In this document: positions 15,675-24,673 of the stretch, in pieces
Layout of the letters: each line of letters begins with the position of its first letter
How positions within the stretch are numbered: position 1 is the stretch's first letter
Source: an uncultured Alistipes sp.
Lineage (GTDB): Bacteria > Bacteroidota > Bacteroidia > Bacteroidales > Rikenellaceae
NCBI GenBank assembly: GCA_900770635.1
Contig: CAAGLB010000043.1
Span: forward strand, 1 to 64,000
Direction: 5' to 3'
DNA length: 64,000 nt
The notes under the pieces: model-generated
What the model was told of the DNA's origin: nothing
Database searches by the model: none
The model's input: the letters and a program-made list of their open reading frames with translations, nothing else
Made by a program: the position numbers and the translations under genes

Positions 15675-16445
15675 ATGTTTATATTTCGTGAACCTTGGAA
15701 GAATTATATAAAGCTACTGTGCTTTTCGGTAGCTATATATACCGTTGCCATTATATTCAATAAGTTATCGATACAAAATGGTTGGTGGTTCAGATTGTCT
15801 GATAATCTATTCACAGACTTTCTGCCAATATTTATTTCGGTTGTGATGTTGGATATTACATACAAACTCGGCAAACAGCAAGAGAACATCCAGAAAAGAC
15901 AAACCGAAATAGCCGAGCAACAACTAAAACTTGAAAAGTTTGATTCGTTGCGAAATATACACCGAAATATATATCACCTGGAGCAGGTGTCTAAGTTGAT
16001 TTATATGCACATATACTCTTATCTGACATCAACATTCGGAGCGTTCGATAAAGGACAAATTGAGGGTTTGATAAAAGAGTTAGATGAGATAGATAAGGGT
16101 ATTGATATTGACCAAGCAGACTATCTATTAAGGTATGGAGAGAATGAGATAATGTTGAGTATGTCGCAGTATATCGCTCATATTCAGGTTTTACTGACAA
16201 ATACTCTATATATGCCACTCCCTCCTTCGGCAAGCGAGAATAGATACTATGAGAAGCTACAAATGGAATTAGGCGAGAAAGCTACGAAATTAAGCGATGA
16301 AGAGTGGATAGATATGATTGTTAGTGTGATGCCTACTCCCAACAATTACTATATTGGCGATTTACGATACTTCTCAAAACGAAAAAATGAACTCTTCGGA
16401 GAGAATAACATAACAATTTCCATACGAGAGAAATATAAAGCGTAA
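15675..16445 (+). CDS. Two-helix membrane protein with coiled coil, 256 aa
   Basis: Two hydrophobic helices at about residues 13-30 and 48-62 are followed by a coiled coil of about 35 residues (KQQENIQKRQTEIAEQQLKLEKF) and a helical cytoplasmic part of about 160 residues. No enzyme motif is recognised. The layout, two membrane helices then coiled coil and cytosolic domain, is common among membrane effectors and sensors in phage defence, but this is only a resemblance. It is AT-rich and ends 61 bp before hsdR, which has its own promoter. Confidence 0.65.
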   Translation: MFIFREPWKNYIKLLCFSVAIYTVAIIFNKLSIQNGWWFRLSDNLFTDFLPIFISVVMLDITYKLGKQQENIQKRQTEIAEQQLKLEKFDSLRNIHRNIYHLEQVSKLIYMHIYSYLTSTFGAFDKGQIEGLIKELDEIDKGIDIDQADYLLRYGENEIMLSMSQYIAHIQVLLTNTLYMPLPPSASENRYYEKLQMELGEKATKLSDEEWIDMIVSVMPTPNNYYIGDLRYFSKRKNELFGENNITISIREKYKA

Positions 16446-16453
16446 ATTATTAC

Positions 16454-16461
16454 TACCTTTG
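16454..16461 (+). promoter_or_regulatory. -7 promoter element for hsdR
   Basis: TACCTTTG fits TAnnTTTG and lies 44 nt before the hsdR ATG. It suggests that restriction is transcribed separately from modification. Confidence 0.6.
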
Positions 16462-16505
16462 TGAGAATCCATTTCACAAGTTCTAACAACTAACAGTCAA
16501 ATACT

Positions 16506-19500
16506 ATGCACTTTACCGAGGCACATTTTGAGAATGCGATATTGGAGTTGATGCGTGATACGCTGGGCTACGACTACGTTTACGGCCCAAGCGTGGAGCG
16601 TGAATACACCGAGCCGTTGCACATAGAGCTTGTGCAGCAGTCGCTCTATGCCATAAACCCAACGCTGCCTCGTGAGGCGGTGGAGGAGGCAATAGCGAAG
16701 ATTCGCACCATCGAGAGTGGCTCGCTTGTGCAGCGCAACGAGGTGTTCCACGACTATCTGCAAAATGGTGTTGAGGTAAACTATTTTGACGGCAAAGAGC
16801 AGCGTGCAACGCGCGTAAAACTCATAGACTACGACACGCCCCTACGCAACAACTTCACCGTTGCCAACCAATGGACCGTTGAGGAGCGTTCGGTGCGCAG
16901 GGCCGACATTGTGGTATTTATAAATGGTCTGCCACTCGTGGTTGTGGAGCTGAAATCGCCCTCACGAGAGAATACCGATGTATCCGAAGCCTACGCCCAG
17001 CTGCGCAACTATATGATTGAGATTCCGTCGCTCTTTGTCTATAACGCCTTTTGCGTGATGAGCGATATGGCGACCTCGAAGGCCGGCACCATAACAGCCG
17101 GCGAGGACCGCTTTATGGAGTGGAAGACCATTGACGGCACAAGCGAAATACACCGCTACGCAGCATTCGATGTGTTGTTCTCGGGAATGTTCGACAAGGC
17201 ACGCCTGATAGAGATTTTGCGAGGGTTTATCTGCTTCTCGAAAGATGAAAAGCAGAGTGCAAAGATACTCGCCGGCTATCATCAGTTCTTCGCAGTGCGG
17301 AAGGCGGTGAACTCGGTGGCCGAGGCGACACAGACCGATGGCAAGGGCGGTGTGTTTTGGCACACGCAGGGCTCGGGCAAGTCGCTCTCGATGGTTTTCT
17401 TCGCAAAGCGTTTGCAAGAGGCGGTATCGTCACCCACAATCGTAATCCTCACCGACCGCAACGACCTCGACGGGCAGTTGTACCGTCAGTTTGCCAAGTG
17501 TGCCGACTTCCTACGCCAAACGCCCGTACAAGCCGAGAGCCGCAAGCACCTCGGCGAACTATTGCAGGGGCGTGAGGCAAACGGCATATTCTTTACCACG
17601 ATGCAGAAGTTCGAGGAGAGCGAAGAGCCCCTCTCGACACGCCGAAATATCGTGGTAATAGCCGACGAGGCGCACCGCAGCCAATACGGACTGACCGAGA
17701 GAATAGACAGCGAGGGTCGTGTAAAAGTAGGCGCAGCACGCCGAGTGCGCAACTCGCTACCAAATGCCACTTACATCGGCTTTACGGGTACGCCAATTTC
17801 GCAGAAAGACCGCTCGACACGCGAGGTGTTTGGCGACTACATAGATGTTTACGATATGACGCAGGCGGTGGCAGATGGTGCTACACGACCTGTGTTCTAC
17901 GAGAGCCGAGTGATAAATCTGCACCTCGACGAGGCGACGCTCCGCCGCATAGACGACGAGTACGAGGCGATGGCCGACGAGGCGGAGGAGTACGCAATAG
18001 AGAAGAGCAAGCGAGAGTTGGGGCGTCTTGATTCTATACTTGGCGCAGACGAAACGATAGATTCGCTCGTGGGAGATATTCTCGACCACTACGAAAACTA
18101 CCGCCAATATGAGCAGACGGGCAAGGCGATGATTGTTGCCTACTCACGCCCGATAGCGATGAAAATTTACCGTCGCATCTTGGAGTTGCGCCCTGCGTGG
18201 ACGGAGAAGTTGGCGGTGGTGATGACTTCGGGCAACAAAGACCCCGAGGAGTGGCGCGAGATAATCGGCAATGATGCCCACAAAAAGGAGCTCGAAAAGC
18301 GGTTTAAGGATAACGACAGCCCACTGAAAGTGGTGATTGTGGTGGATATGTGGCTCACGGGATTTGATGTGCCGTCGCTCTCGACGATGTATGTCTACAA
18401 GCCAATGGCGGGACATAACCTGATGCAGGCTATCGCCCGAGTAAACCGTGTATTTGGCGACAAGCAGGGCGGACTTGTGGTTGATTATGTGGGTATTGCA
18501 TCTGCCTTGAAGCAGGCAATGAACGACTACACCATTCGTGACCGCAAAAACTATGGCGATACGGATATTTCGAAGACCGCATATCCCGAATTTCAGAAGA
18601 AATTGGAGGTGTGTCGCGACCTGCTGCATGGCTTCGACTACTCGGCATTCTACGGCGAGTCGGATATGGCTCGTGCAGCAGCAATTGCGGGCGGTGTTGA
18701 TTTTCTGCAAGCACCCGAGCGAGAGGAGACAAAGAAACTATACATCAAAGAGTCGTTGTTGCTTCGTCAGTCGTTATCGTTGTGTCAGAGCCTCTTGCAG
18801 CGAGAGGAGCGATTGGAGGCTGCCTACTTCGAGGCGGTGCGCACACTGCTAACTCGTGTTGAGGGTAAGGGTAAAATTTCGTTCCGCGAGATTAACGAGC
18901 GCATCAACGAACTGCTCAAACAGAGCATCAAGAGTGAGGGAGTGATAAACCTCTTCTCCGATATCAAAGAGGAGTTTTCGATTTTCGATCCGAAATTCTT
19001 GGAGGAGATAGCGCAGATGAAGCAGAAAAACTTTGCTGTGGAGTTGCTGCGCAAGCTGATAGCCGAGCAGATACGTGTATATCAGCGCACTAACACCGTA
19101 CGAGCTGAAAAATTCTCCGAGATTTTGGCAAATGCGATGAGTAACTACCTCAAAGGTATGCTTACCAACGAGGAGGTCATTGAGGAGCTTTTGAAGACTG
19201 CGAGAGCCATTGTCAGTGGCGAGGAAGAGAGCAAGAAGCTCAACCTTTCGACCGAAGAGTTGGCCTTCTACGATGCTATAACCAAGCCCGAGGCAGTGCA
19301 GGATTTCTATACCAACGAGCAACTTATCGCCATCACGCACGAATTGACTGATGCTTTGCGTACAAATAAAACTATCGACTGGACGATGAAGGAGAGTGCC
19401 CGTGCAGGTATGCGCCGCATCGTGAAACGCCTGCTCAAAAAGTATAAGTATCCACCCGAGGGCCAGGAAGCAGCACTCGAAACCATTATGACCCAATGCG

Positions 19501-19529
19501 AAATGTGGAGTGAAAATGAGTTTAAGTAA
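16506..19529 (+). CDS. hsdR: Type I restriction endonuclease/translocase subunit
   Basis: 1007 residues. The nuclease domain has RADIVVF with Asp134 and VVELKSP with Glu148 and Lys150. The motor has Walker A TQGSGKS at 287-293, DEAH at 387-390 and GFTGTPI near 420. The C-terminal part (from about 860) is the helical HsdM-contact domain. HsdR uses ATP to reel in unmethylated DNA and cuts it where translocation stops. The composition is like hsdM (GC-rich) and unlike the genes between them, so hsdM and hsdR look like the older frame of the locus. Transcription ends at the shared hairpin at 19571. Confidence 0.97.
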   Translation: MHFTEAHFENAILELMRDTLGYDYVYGPSVEREYTEPLHIELVQQSLYAINPTLPREAVEEAIAKIRTIESGSLVQRNEVFHDYLQNGVEVNYFDGKEQRATRVKLIDYDTPLRNNFTVANQWTVEERSVRRADIVVFINGLPLVVVELKSPSRENTDVSEAYAQLRNYMIEIPSLFVYNAFCVMSDMATSKAGTITAGEDRFMEWKTIDGTSEIHRYAAFDVLFSGMFDKARLIEILRGFICFSKDEKQSAKILAGYHQFFAVRKAVNSVAEATQTDGKGGVFWHTQGSGKSLSMVFFAKRLQEAVSSPTIVILTDRNDLDGQLYRQFAKCADFLRQTPVQAESRKHLGELLQGREANGIFFTTMQKFEESEEPLSTRRNIVVIADEAHRSQYGLTERIDSEGRVKVGAARRVRNSLPNATYIGFTGTPISQKDRSTREVFGDYIDVYDMTQAVADGATRPVFYESRVINLHLDEATLRRIDDEYEAMADEAEEYAIEKSKRELGRLDSILGADETIDSLVGDILDHYENYRQYEQTGKAMIVAYSRPIAMKIYRRILELRPAWTEKLAVVMTSGNKDPEEWREIIGNDAHKKELEKRFKDNDSPLKVVIVVDMWLTGFDVPSLSTMYVYKPMAGHNLMQAIARVNRVFGDKQGGLVVDYVGIASALKQAMNDYTIRDRKNYGDTDISKTAYPEFQKKLEVCRDLLHGFDYSAFYGESDMARAAAIAGGVDFLQAPEREETKKLYIKESLLLRQSLSLCQSLLQREERLEAAYFEAVRTLLTRVEGKGKISFREINERINELLKQSIKSEGVINLFSDIKEEFSIFDPKFLEEIAQMKQKNFAVELLRKLIAEQIRVYQRTNTVRAEKFSEILANAMSNYLKGMLTNEEVIEELLKTARAIVSGEEESKKLNLSTEELAFYDAITKPEAVQDFYTNEQLIAITHELTDALRTNKTIDWTMKESARAGMRRIVKRLLKKYKYPPEGQEAALETIMTQCEMWSENEFK

Positions 19530-19570
19530 CAGCGGAACTTGTAATGTGCTGATATAAGATGTTAAATGAC

Positions 19571-19598
19571 AAGGTGTCCAGCAATCGTCGGGCACCTT
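19571..19598. terminator. Terminator between hsdR and the recombinase
   Basis: AAGGTGTCC and GGGCACCTT form a stem with one mismatch and a 10-nt loop, followed by TGTTGTTTTTATT. It lies between two convergent genes and may serve both. Confidence 0.7.
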
Positions 19599-19608
19599 GT
19601 TGTTTTTA

Positions 19609-20862
19609 TTAGTTGGTAGTCTCTTGTGTTGAGGTTTCTACATTGAGGCTGAAACTCGTGCCGCTTAATGCGGCCGACAACCTATCCATCTCCCTGCTGA
19701 CAGTTTGGTCGACAATGCGGGCGTAGATTTGGGTGGTGGCGAGTTTGGTGTGGCCCAGCATCTTGCTGATTGACTCAATGGATACGCCATTGGCGTAGGT
19801 TACCGTCGTTGCAAATGTGTGGCGGGCAAGGTGCGAGGTTACTCGTTTCTGGATGCCAAGTGCGGTTGCTATCTCTTTGAGGTAGAGGTTGTATTTGGCA
19901 TTACTCAACACGGGCAGTAGATAGCCGTTAATGCGTGTCGGCTCGTACTTTTTCAGGATTGAAAGCGGTATGTCGAGCAACTTGACCTTTGATGCGACGC
20001 CGGTCTTAACTCGGTGCGTTTCAATCCACATAGAGCCGTCGTCCGCCAAAACAAGGTTTTGTTCAGTCAATGATGCTGTGGTCGAGTAGTCGAAGCCAGT
20101 GAAACAACAAAACACGAACACATCACGCGCCTTCTCCAATCGCATCTTCGTTGGTTTATAGTTGAGTATCAGCTCCAATTCGTGGCGAGTCAGGTAGCCT
20201 CTATCCTTCTTGACCTTCTTCAATCGCACATCGCAAAATGGGTCTTTTGCCATCAGTCCGCTCTTAAAACACATCGTGGTAATACGCTTGAAGATACGCA
20301 TCAACTTCTCGGCGGAGTTAGCTTGCAGGTGGTAATCAACCTTCAAATAGGCTTCAAAGTCGAGCACAAAATCTCTATCGACTAATGATACCGGAATATC
20401 AGGTCGATTGCGTTTCACCCGCAGGAACTCCTCTAGACGACGAAAAGTCAAGTCGAACTTATTGAATGTCGATTGCGTAATATCCACGCCGATAAGATTC
20501 TCCTGTCTATCGTTGAACTCGGCAAACACCGAAAGTAGCGTCTTGCTGGGTGCTTTCACGCCGAGGAATTCATCACGCACCATTTGCGCCGTTACAGCCT
20601 CGCTCTGCTCGCATAGGCGATAATATATGGTATTGATGCGTGTAACGACACTATCGAGGTAGCGGTTGGCTTGCAGGGCCTCGTGGCTATGCCCAATGGC
20701 ACGACCACTCTTGGCGTCCCAGATTTTCTCCGACACACGGATTTTAAGGCTGAAACGAGCCTTTGTGCCGTTGATTGTAATGCGAACATAGATTGGGAGC
20801 ATCTTTGCCTCATCGCTTGCCTCCCACTTTGCATAGAATAGGATTCTGAATGTACTTTTCAT
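19609..20862 (-). CDS. Tyrosine recombinase (island integrase)
   Basis: 417 residues with the three-part layout of Bacteroidales integrases: an arm-binding N-terminus (residues 5-90), a SAM-like core-binding domain (110-210) and a catalytic domain (220-400). His344 and Arg347 (HLARHTF), His371 (MLGHTKLATTQ) and Tyr380 (IYARI) are present, as is Lys286 (RVKTG). The usual first arginine in the TGLRxxD motif is missing: the sequence reads FTGFDYST. It lies 276 bp from the 3' end of tRNA-Gly, the standard place for an island integrase. Hairpins flank both ends. Confidence 0.93.
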   Translation of the reverse strand: MKSTFRILFYAKWEASDEAKMLPIYVRITINGTKARFSLKIRVSEKIWDAKSGRAIGHSHEALQANRYLDSVVTRINTIYYRLCEQSEAVTAQMVRDEFLGVKAPSKTLLSVFAEFNDRQENLIGVDITQSTFNKFDLTFRRLEEFLRVKRNRPDIPVSLVDRDFVLDFEAYLKVDYHLQANSAEKLMRIFKRITTMCFKSGLMAKDPFCDVRLKKVKKDRGYLTRHELELILNYKPTKMRLEKARDVFVFCCFTGFDYSTTASLTEQNLVLADDGSMWIETHRVKTGVASKVKLLDIPLSILKKYEPTRINGYLLPVLSNAKYNLYLKEIATALGIQKRVTSHLARHTFATTVTYANGVSIESISKMLGHTKLATTQIYARIVDQTVSREMDRLSAALSGTSFSLNVETSTQETTN

Positions 20863-21072
20863 CTGACTGTTTTTATTAAAGCGTAGGCAACTGTCAGCCT
20901 GAAAAGTTTACTGATGGTCAAAAAGATTTGCCCCAAAGTCCAAAGTGTCCCCTCATTTCGGCGTAAGTGTTCCTTAATTTCACGGTGGATATTCGGAGGG
21001 ACACTTCGAGGTTCGGGCTATGTCGGGTAGGGGCTCTACGGTGTCGGAACGATACCGACCGACAACAAATGA

Positions 21073-21105
21073 AAAACCCTCTGAAACGATGTTTCAAAGG
21101 GTTTT
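21073..21105. terminator. Strong hairpin between recombinase and tRNA-Gly
   Basis: AAAACCCT-TGAAAC at 21073-21086 pairs with GTTTCA-AGGGTTTT up to 21105, with small bulges. It is flanked by A and T runs on either side and is the likely terminator of the tRNA transcript. Confidence 0.7.
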
Positions 21106-21138
21106 GCTTGATTTTGTCCTTAAAACTTTTGGACTTGG

Positions 21139-21211
21139 AGCGGAAAACGAGACTCGAACTCGCGACCCCAACCTTGGCAAGGTTGTGCTCTACCAACTGA
21201 GCTATTTCCGC
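21139..21211 (-). tRNA. tRNA-Gly (anticodon GCC)
   Basis: Read on the minus strand, acceptor GCGGAAA pairs with TTTCCGC and the discriminator is T. The D arm is GCTCAGTTGGTAGAGC, the anticodon arm is CAACC-TTGCCAA-GGTTG and the T arm contains TTCGAGT. The length is 73 nt and CCA is not encoded. The 3' end faces the recombinase at 19609, so this is the probable integration target of the island. No second copy of its 3' end is visible in the window. Confidence 0.95.
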
Positions 21212-21407
21212 AGTACTTTAAAATTTACTTGTGCAATCCTTTTCGATTGCGAGTGCAAAGGTACACCATTTTTTTTATTCTGCAAATTTTTTTGCAACTT
21301 TTTTTAAAGTTTTTTTCGTGCCCATCGTATATTTTTGGCCTACATAACACCTAATATACTGATAATCGGGGAGTTATGGTGTACTAAAAATTTTACACTT
21401 TTTTAGA

Positions 21408-22160
21408 TTAATTTTTCACAAAAGTCATCCTCTCCCACAAAAATCGTGGTATCATACGCCAAAAGGCCACGACAAGCCTAAACTTCCAGTCGAAGATTAT
21501 CACTCTTTTTTTGCGTTTCAGGCCTCGAAGTATATGTTTTGCAGCCTCGGCTGGTGTCATCAGCATAGGATAGCGCTTCTCGGGGTTAAGGATCTCGGTA
21601 GCAACAAAGCCTGGACGTATGTCGCTAAACACGGCGGGAACGTCGTACATGCGCACATACTGAGCCAGCGCCGAGAGATAGGTGCTCTGCATCGACTTGG
21701 TTGCCGAGTAGGCAGGCGCTGAGCCCATGCCCTTAGTTCCCGCCACTGAGCTGATGACGGCAACATGCGCCCTATGCTTAGCATCGTAGGCGTGCGACTG
21801 CTTGACATAGTTTAGGAAGTGCACAACAAGACGCACCATGCCCGTAGCGTTTGTAGCAACGGTATTTAGCTCGATAGTGGTGTCGAGCTCAGGATTTTGC
21901 TTGCCTATGCCCGAGGCATACAAAAGGAGGTCGGGAGCACCCACCTTGGCGATAAGCTCATCGAGCTGCTCGGGGGCATTCTCCGCCGTGACATCCATCT
22001 TGGCGATATGCACCCTCTCCTCGCCAAACTCATGTTGCAGCTCCACAAGGCGCTCAGTGCGTCTTCCTGCCACGCCAACAACGACGCCCCTAAGAGCAAG
22101 TGCACGAGCTACCTCACGGCCGATGCCCGAGGTAGCTCCGATGATTATAGCACGTTTCAT
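21408..22160 (-). CDS. Short-chain dehydrogenase/reductase
   Basis: Start set at the ATG at 22160 (MKRAIIIGATSGIG), because the longer frame to 22277 runs into the neighbouring acyltransferase gene. The N-terminus has the NAD(P) motif GATSGIG (residues 8-14). The middle has VISSVAG and the catalytic Tyr-Lys pair in PAYSATKS. At 250 residues it is typical for an SDR. The substrate is unknown. The gene begins 10 bp after the PlsC-type acyltransferase on the same strand, which suggests a joint role in lipid or envelope metabolism. Confidence 0.85.
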   Translation of the reverse strand: MKRAIIIGATSGIGREVARALALRGVVVGVAGRRTERLVELQHEFGEERVHIAKMDVTAENAPEQLDELIAKVGAPDLLLYASGIGKQNPELDTTIELNTVATNATGMVRLVVHFLNYVKQSHAYDAKHRAHVAVISSVAGTKGMGSAPAYSATKSMQSTYLSALAQYVRMYDVPAVFSDIRPGFVATEILNPEKRYPMLMTPAEAAKHILRGLKRKKRVIIFDWKFRLVVAFWRMIPRFLWERMTFVKN

Positions 22161-22170
22161 ACTATGCCTA

Positions 22171-23532
22171 TTAGTCGATAATCTTATCAAGGCGCTCGTA
22201 TATTGACGCACGCAGCTTGCGTAGCGTATCAACCTTAGCACGATTCTTACGACATACGAACCTACATGAGCCAACAAATTTAAGGAATAGGCGCATATAG
22301 TTCCATGCGAGGATAAACATCAATGGGAATGCCACAAAGTAGCCCAATGCCCACCAGAAGCCCGCAAATATCCACAACAGCACAACGGGGGCAATAAGAC
22401 ATATAGGCACCGAGATAAAGGCGCTAACACCAATATTGAACGAGCTGACGAACATATTATCTTTGATAAGCTTGCTGATAAATAGCTTCGGGATGATGAA
22501 CATCAAGCACGTAGGAATTATCGACACGATAAATAGTGGCAGGAGCAGCAACAAGCCTAAGCCACGAAGCACAGGGGCCTCGATGCCTGGGCTGTGCCTA
22601 AATAGCCAATCACGCAGGCCGAGCTCCTTAAGGTCAAGAGCATAGCGCTTGGTGTCGGCAAATATCTGCTCCATAGCTTCTGGCTGCTCAGCAGTGGCCT
22701 CCTGCATCTTAGCCACAAGCTGCTGGTCCGATATTAAGCGTGATGGTAGGAAACGGGGCTTGAAACCATGCTCTGTGGCATACTTAAAGCCGTAGCCCGT
22801 ATCACGCAAGAAGTCTATCTCGTCGTAGTGCTCGAGGTCGTCGACATGAAGCATCATATCCTGAATGCGGCTACGTACAAGCTTGTTGACCTCTATCATA
22901 ACCTCACGTGGCGACTCCTTATATCGCTCGTAGTAGGGCTTGAGCGATATTGGGCGGTCGAACTTGATGAGCATGTCGGTGCGTGCGTGGAAGTAGTTGG
23001 AGTAGTGGTTACACGAGGGCAACACCATCACATCCTGCTCGAAGTTCATCTTCTCGGCAGCATCGAAGGCTATGCGTAGGTAGCCGAGCTTAAATGTGCC
23101 GAGCCAGCGCTTATCCTGGTGGTCGGCCTCGGGGTATAGCATCAGTGTCTCGCCGTCGGTGAGTGCCTGGCCAGCATCGTCCATCGTCTCACGGTTTTTG
23201 TTGATTGCCGAGAATCCCTCGTGGCTCATGCGGTAGGCAGGGAGCAGTCCCATAGCACGCAGCGCCTTGTTGAACACAGGATTCTTGAATACGTTGGCAC
23301 GTGCTATGAAGTTCATGCGTCGGTCGGTGAGCATGAGGCATACGCACAGCGGATCGTTAAGACAGTTCTGGTGGTTCGATACAACGACTGTGGGGGTGCC
23401 ATCAGCAGGCACATTCTCCAGTCCTATGATATGTTCTTTACGGAAATATAGCCCAGAATTTACATACTGCAAATAGATGCGAAAGGCTTTCAAAAAGAAA
23501 GAGTGATCTCTTGGTTTTCGCTGTTTTCTCAT
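22171..23532 (-). CDS. PlsC-type acyltransferase, membrane associated
   Basis: 453 residues. The acyltransferase motif SNHQNCLNDPL is at about residues 52-62, and MLYPEADH, the third conserved block, at about residue 132. The C-terminal third has a pair of hydrophobic helices (about 325-350 and 370-405), so the enzyme is anchored in the inner membrane. Such proteins transfer an acyl chain to a glycerophosphate or related acceptor. At 453 residues it is longer than the classic enzyme (about 240). Operon with the SDR gene downstream. Confidence 0.85.
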   Translation of the reverse strand: MRKQRKPRDHSFFLKAFRIYLQYVNSGLYFRKEHIIGLENVPADGTPTVVVSNHQNCLNDPLCVCLMLTDRRMNFIARANVFKNPVFNKALRAMGLLPAYRMSHEGFSAINKNRETMDDAGQALTDGETLMLYPEADHQDKRWLGTFKLGYLRIAFDAAEKMNFEQDVMVLPSCNHYSNYFHARTDMLIKFDRPISLKPYYERYKESPREVMIEVNKLVRSRIQDMMLHVDDLEHYDEIDFLRDTGYGFKYATEHGFKPRFLPSRLISDQQLVAKMQEATAEQPEAMEQIFADTKRYALDLKELGLRDWLFRHSPGIEAPVLRGLGLLLLLPLFIVSIIPTCLMFIIPKLFISKLIKDNMFVSSFNIGVSAFISVPICLIAPVVLLWIFAGFWWALGYFVAFPLMFILAWNYMRLFLKFVGSCRFVCRKNRAKVDTLRKLRASIYERLDKIID

Positions 23533-23666
23533 AAATTTAACTTGTTTGGATTTCCAAAGATAGTCATCTTATTATTAAAAATCTAAAATCTGTGTGAACT
23601 TTTCTGAATAATAAGTATTAATATGTATGTGTTTTGCACGATGTTTGGTGTTATTCGCTTTTTTAG

Positions 23667-23674
23667 TAACTTTG
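23667..23674 (+). promoter_or_regulatory. Promoter of the HAD hydrolase gene
   Basis: TAACTTTG fits TAnnTTTG, with a TTG at 23644-23646 at about the right distance for the -33 element. The gene start at 23701 is 26 nt downstream. Confidence 0.6.
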
Positions 23675-23700
23675 CATTGTCTAAAATCTATGATTACACT

Positions 23701-24474
23701 ATGCGCCGACGATACATATTCTTCGACATAGATGGCACACTCAAGGCTGGCGGCTATGACAATGCCTATATCCCCGAGTCCACAACACGTGCTATCGAGC
23801 AGCTACGCAGTGCTGGCCACTTCATAGCCATCGCCACAGGACGCTCCGAGGCTATGGCACGTGGCTATATGCAGGAGCTCGGCATCAAGAATATGGTGAG
23901 CGACGGAGGCTACGGAATAACTATTAATGGAGTACTGCATGGCATCGAGCCCCTCGATAAGGAGCTATGCGTGAGGCTCGTCGACGAGTGCAAAGCGCTA
24001 AATATGCCTTGGGCATTACAGATCGACAACTCGTGCATACGCACAGCCCCCGACTCACGCTTCGAGGAGTTTACCCACGATGTGTATATGCGCACCCAAA
24101 TTGTCGATAAGCTCGATCCCCGAGCCTACGATAATATATACAAGGTATATGTCGCCTGTCTTGCCCCCAACGAGCAGCGTCTGGAAACACTCAAACAACT
24201 GCCCTGGTGTCGCTTCCTCAACGAATATATCTTTGTTGAGCCTGCCGACAAGGCACACGGCGTGCGCAAGATTCTCGACTATTACGGAGCACGATACGAG
24301 GACGCCATAGTCTTTGGCGACGGCATCAACGACCTATCAATGTTTGTCGATAGGTGGTTAAAGGTTGCTATGGGCAATGCCTGCGACGAGCTTAAAGCGT
24401 GCGCCGACTATATAACCACAGATGTAGACAAAGATGGCATCTGGAACGCCTGCATCGCACTAAACCTCTTTTAG
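23701..24474 (+). CDS. Cof-type HAD hydrolase
   Basis: I choose the ATG at 23701 (MRRRYIFFDIDGTL), downstream of the promoter at 23667, which rules out the longer frame from 23623. The HAD motifs are visible: DIDGTL near the start, AIATGRSEAMA near residue 50 and FGDGINDLSMF near residue 210. The length of 257 residues is typical of the Cof subfamily, which dephosphorylates sugar phosphates or similar small molecules. The substrate cannot be assigned. Confidence 0.88.
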   Translation: MRRRYIFFDIDGTLKAGGYDNAYIPESTTRAIEQLRSAGHFIAIATGRSEAMARGYMQELGIKNMVSDGGYGITINGVLHGIEPLDKELCVRLVDECKALNMPWALQIDNSCIRTAPDSRFEEFTHDVYMRTQIVDKLDPRAYDNIYKVYVACLAPNEQRLETLKQLPWCRFLNEYIFVEPADKAHGVRKILDYYGARYEDAIVFGDGINDLSMFVDRWLKVAMGNACDELKACADYITTDVDKDGIWNACIALNLF

Positions 24475-24643
24475 AGCCAACACCCGCAATTATATTACAT
24501 TTGGCTCAAACTCGCCCACCTGTCGGTGTTTGTAGCATAGTGGCACTATTATTGTTTTTATAGCACATCAGTATAAAATGTTTAAAAAGGTTTAATTTTC
24601 ATAAATTGACCTTTATTAAATCATCTTATTACAATATATTTAA

Positions 24644-24651
24644 TACTTTTG
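24644..24651 (+). promoter_or_regulatory. -7 promoter element of the AraC-type regulator
   Basis: TACTTTTG fits TAnnTTTG, 23 nt before the ATG at 24674. Confidence 0.6.
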
Positions 24652-24673
24652 TGTTGTAAAAACAGAAAATAGC

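Noticed and set aside
14184..20862. A recombinase-driven hsdS switching system
   Set aside because: There is one hsdS only, with no partial copies or inverted repeats in the window. The recombinase lies at a tRNA gene, which is better explained by integration.
1..21138. Insertion sequence or transposase within the island
   Set aside because: No transposase-like protein was found. The only mobility genes seen are the tyrosine recombinase and the GIY-YIG nuclease.
21212..21407. A gene in the gap between tRNA-Gly and the SDR gene
   Set aside because: The stretch is very AT-rich with poly-T runs and contains no frame with coding character.
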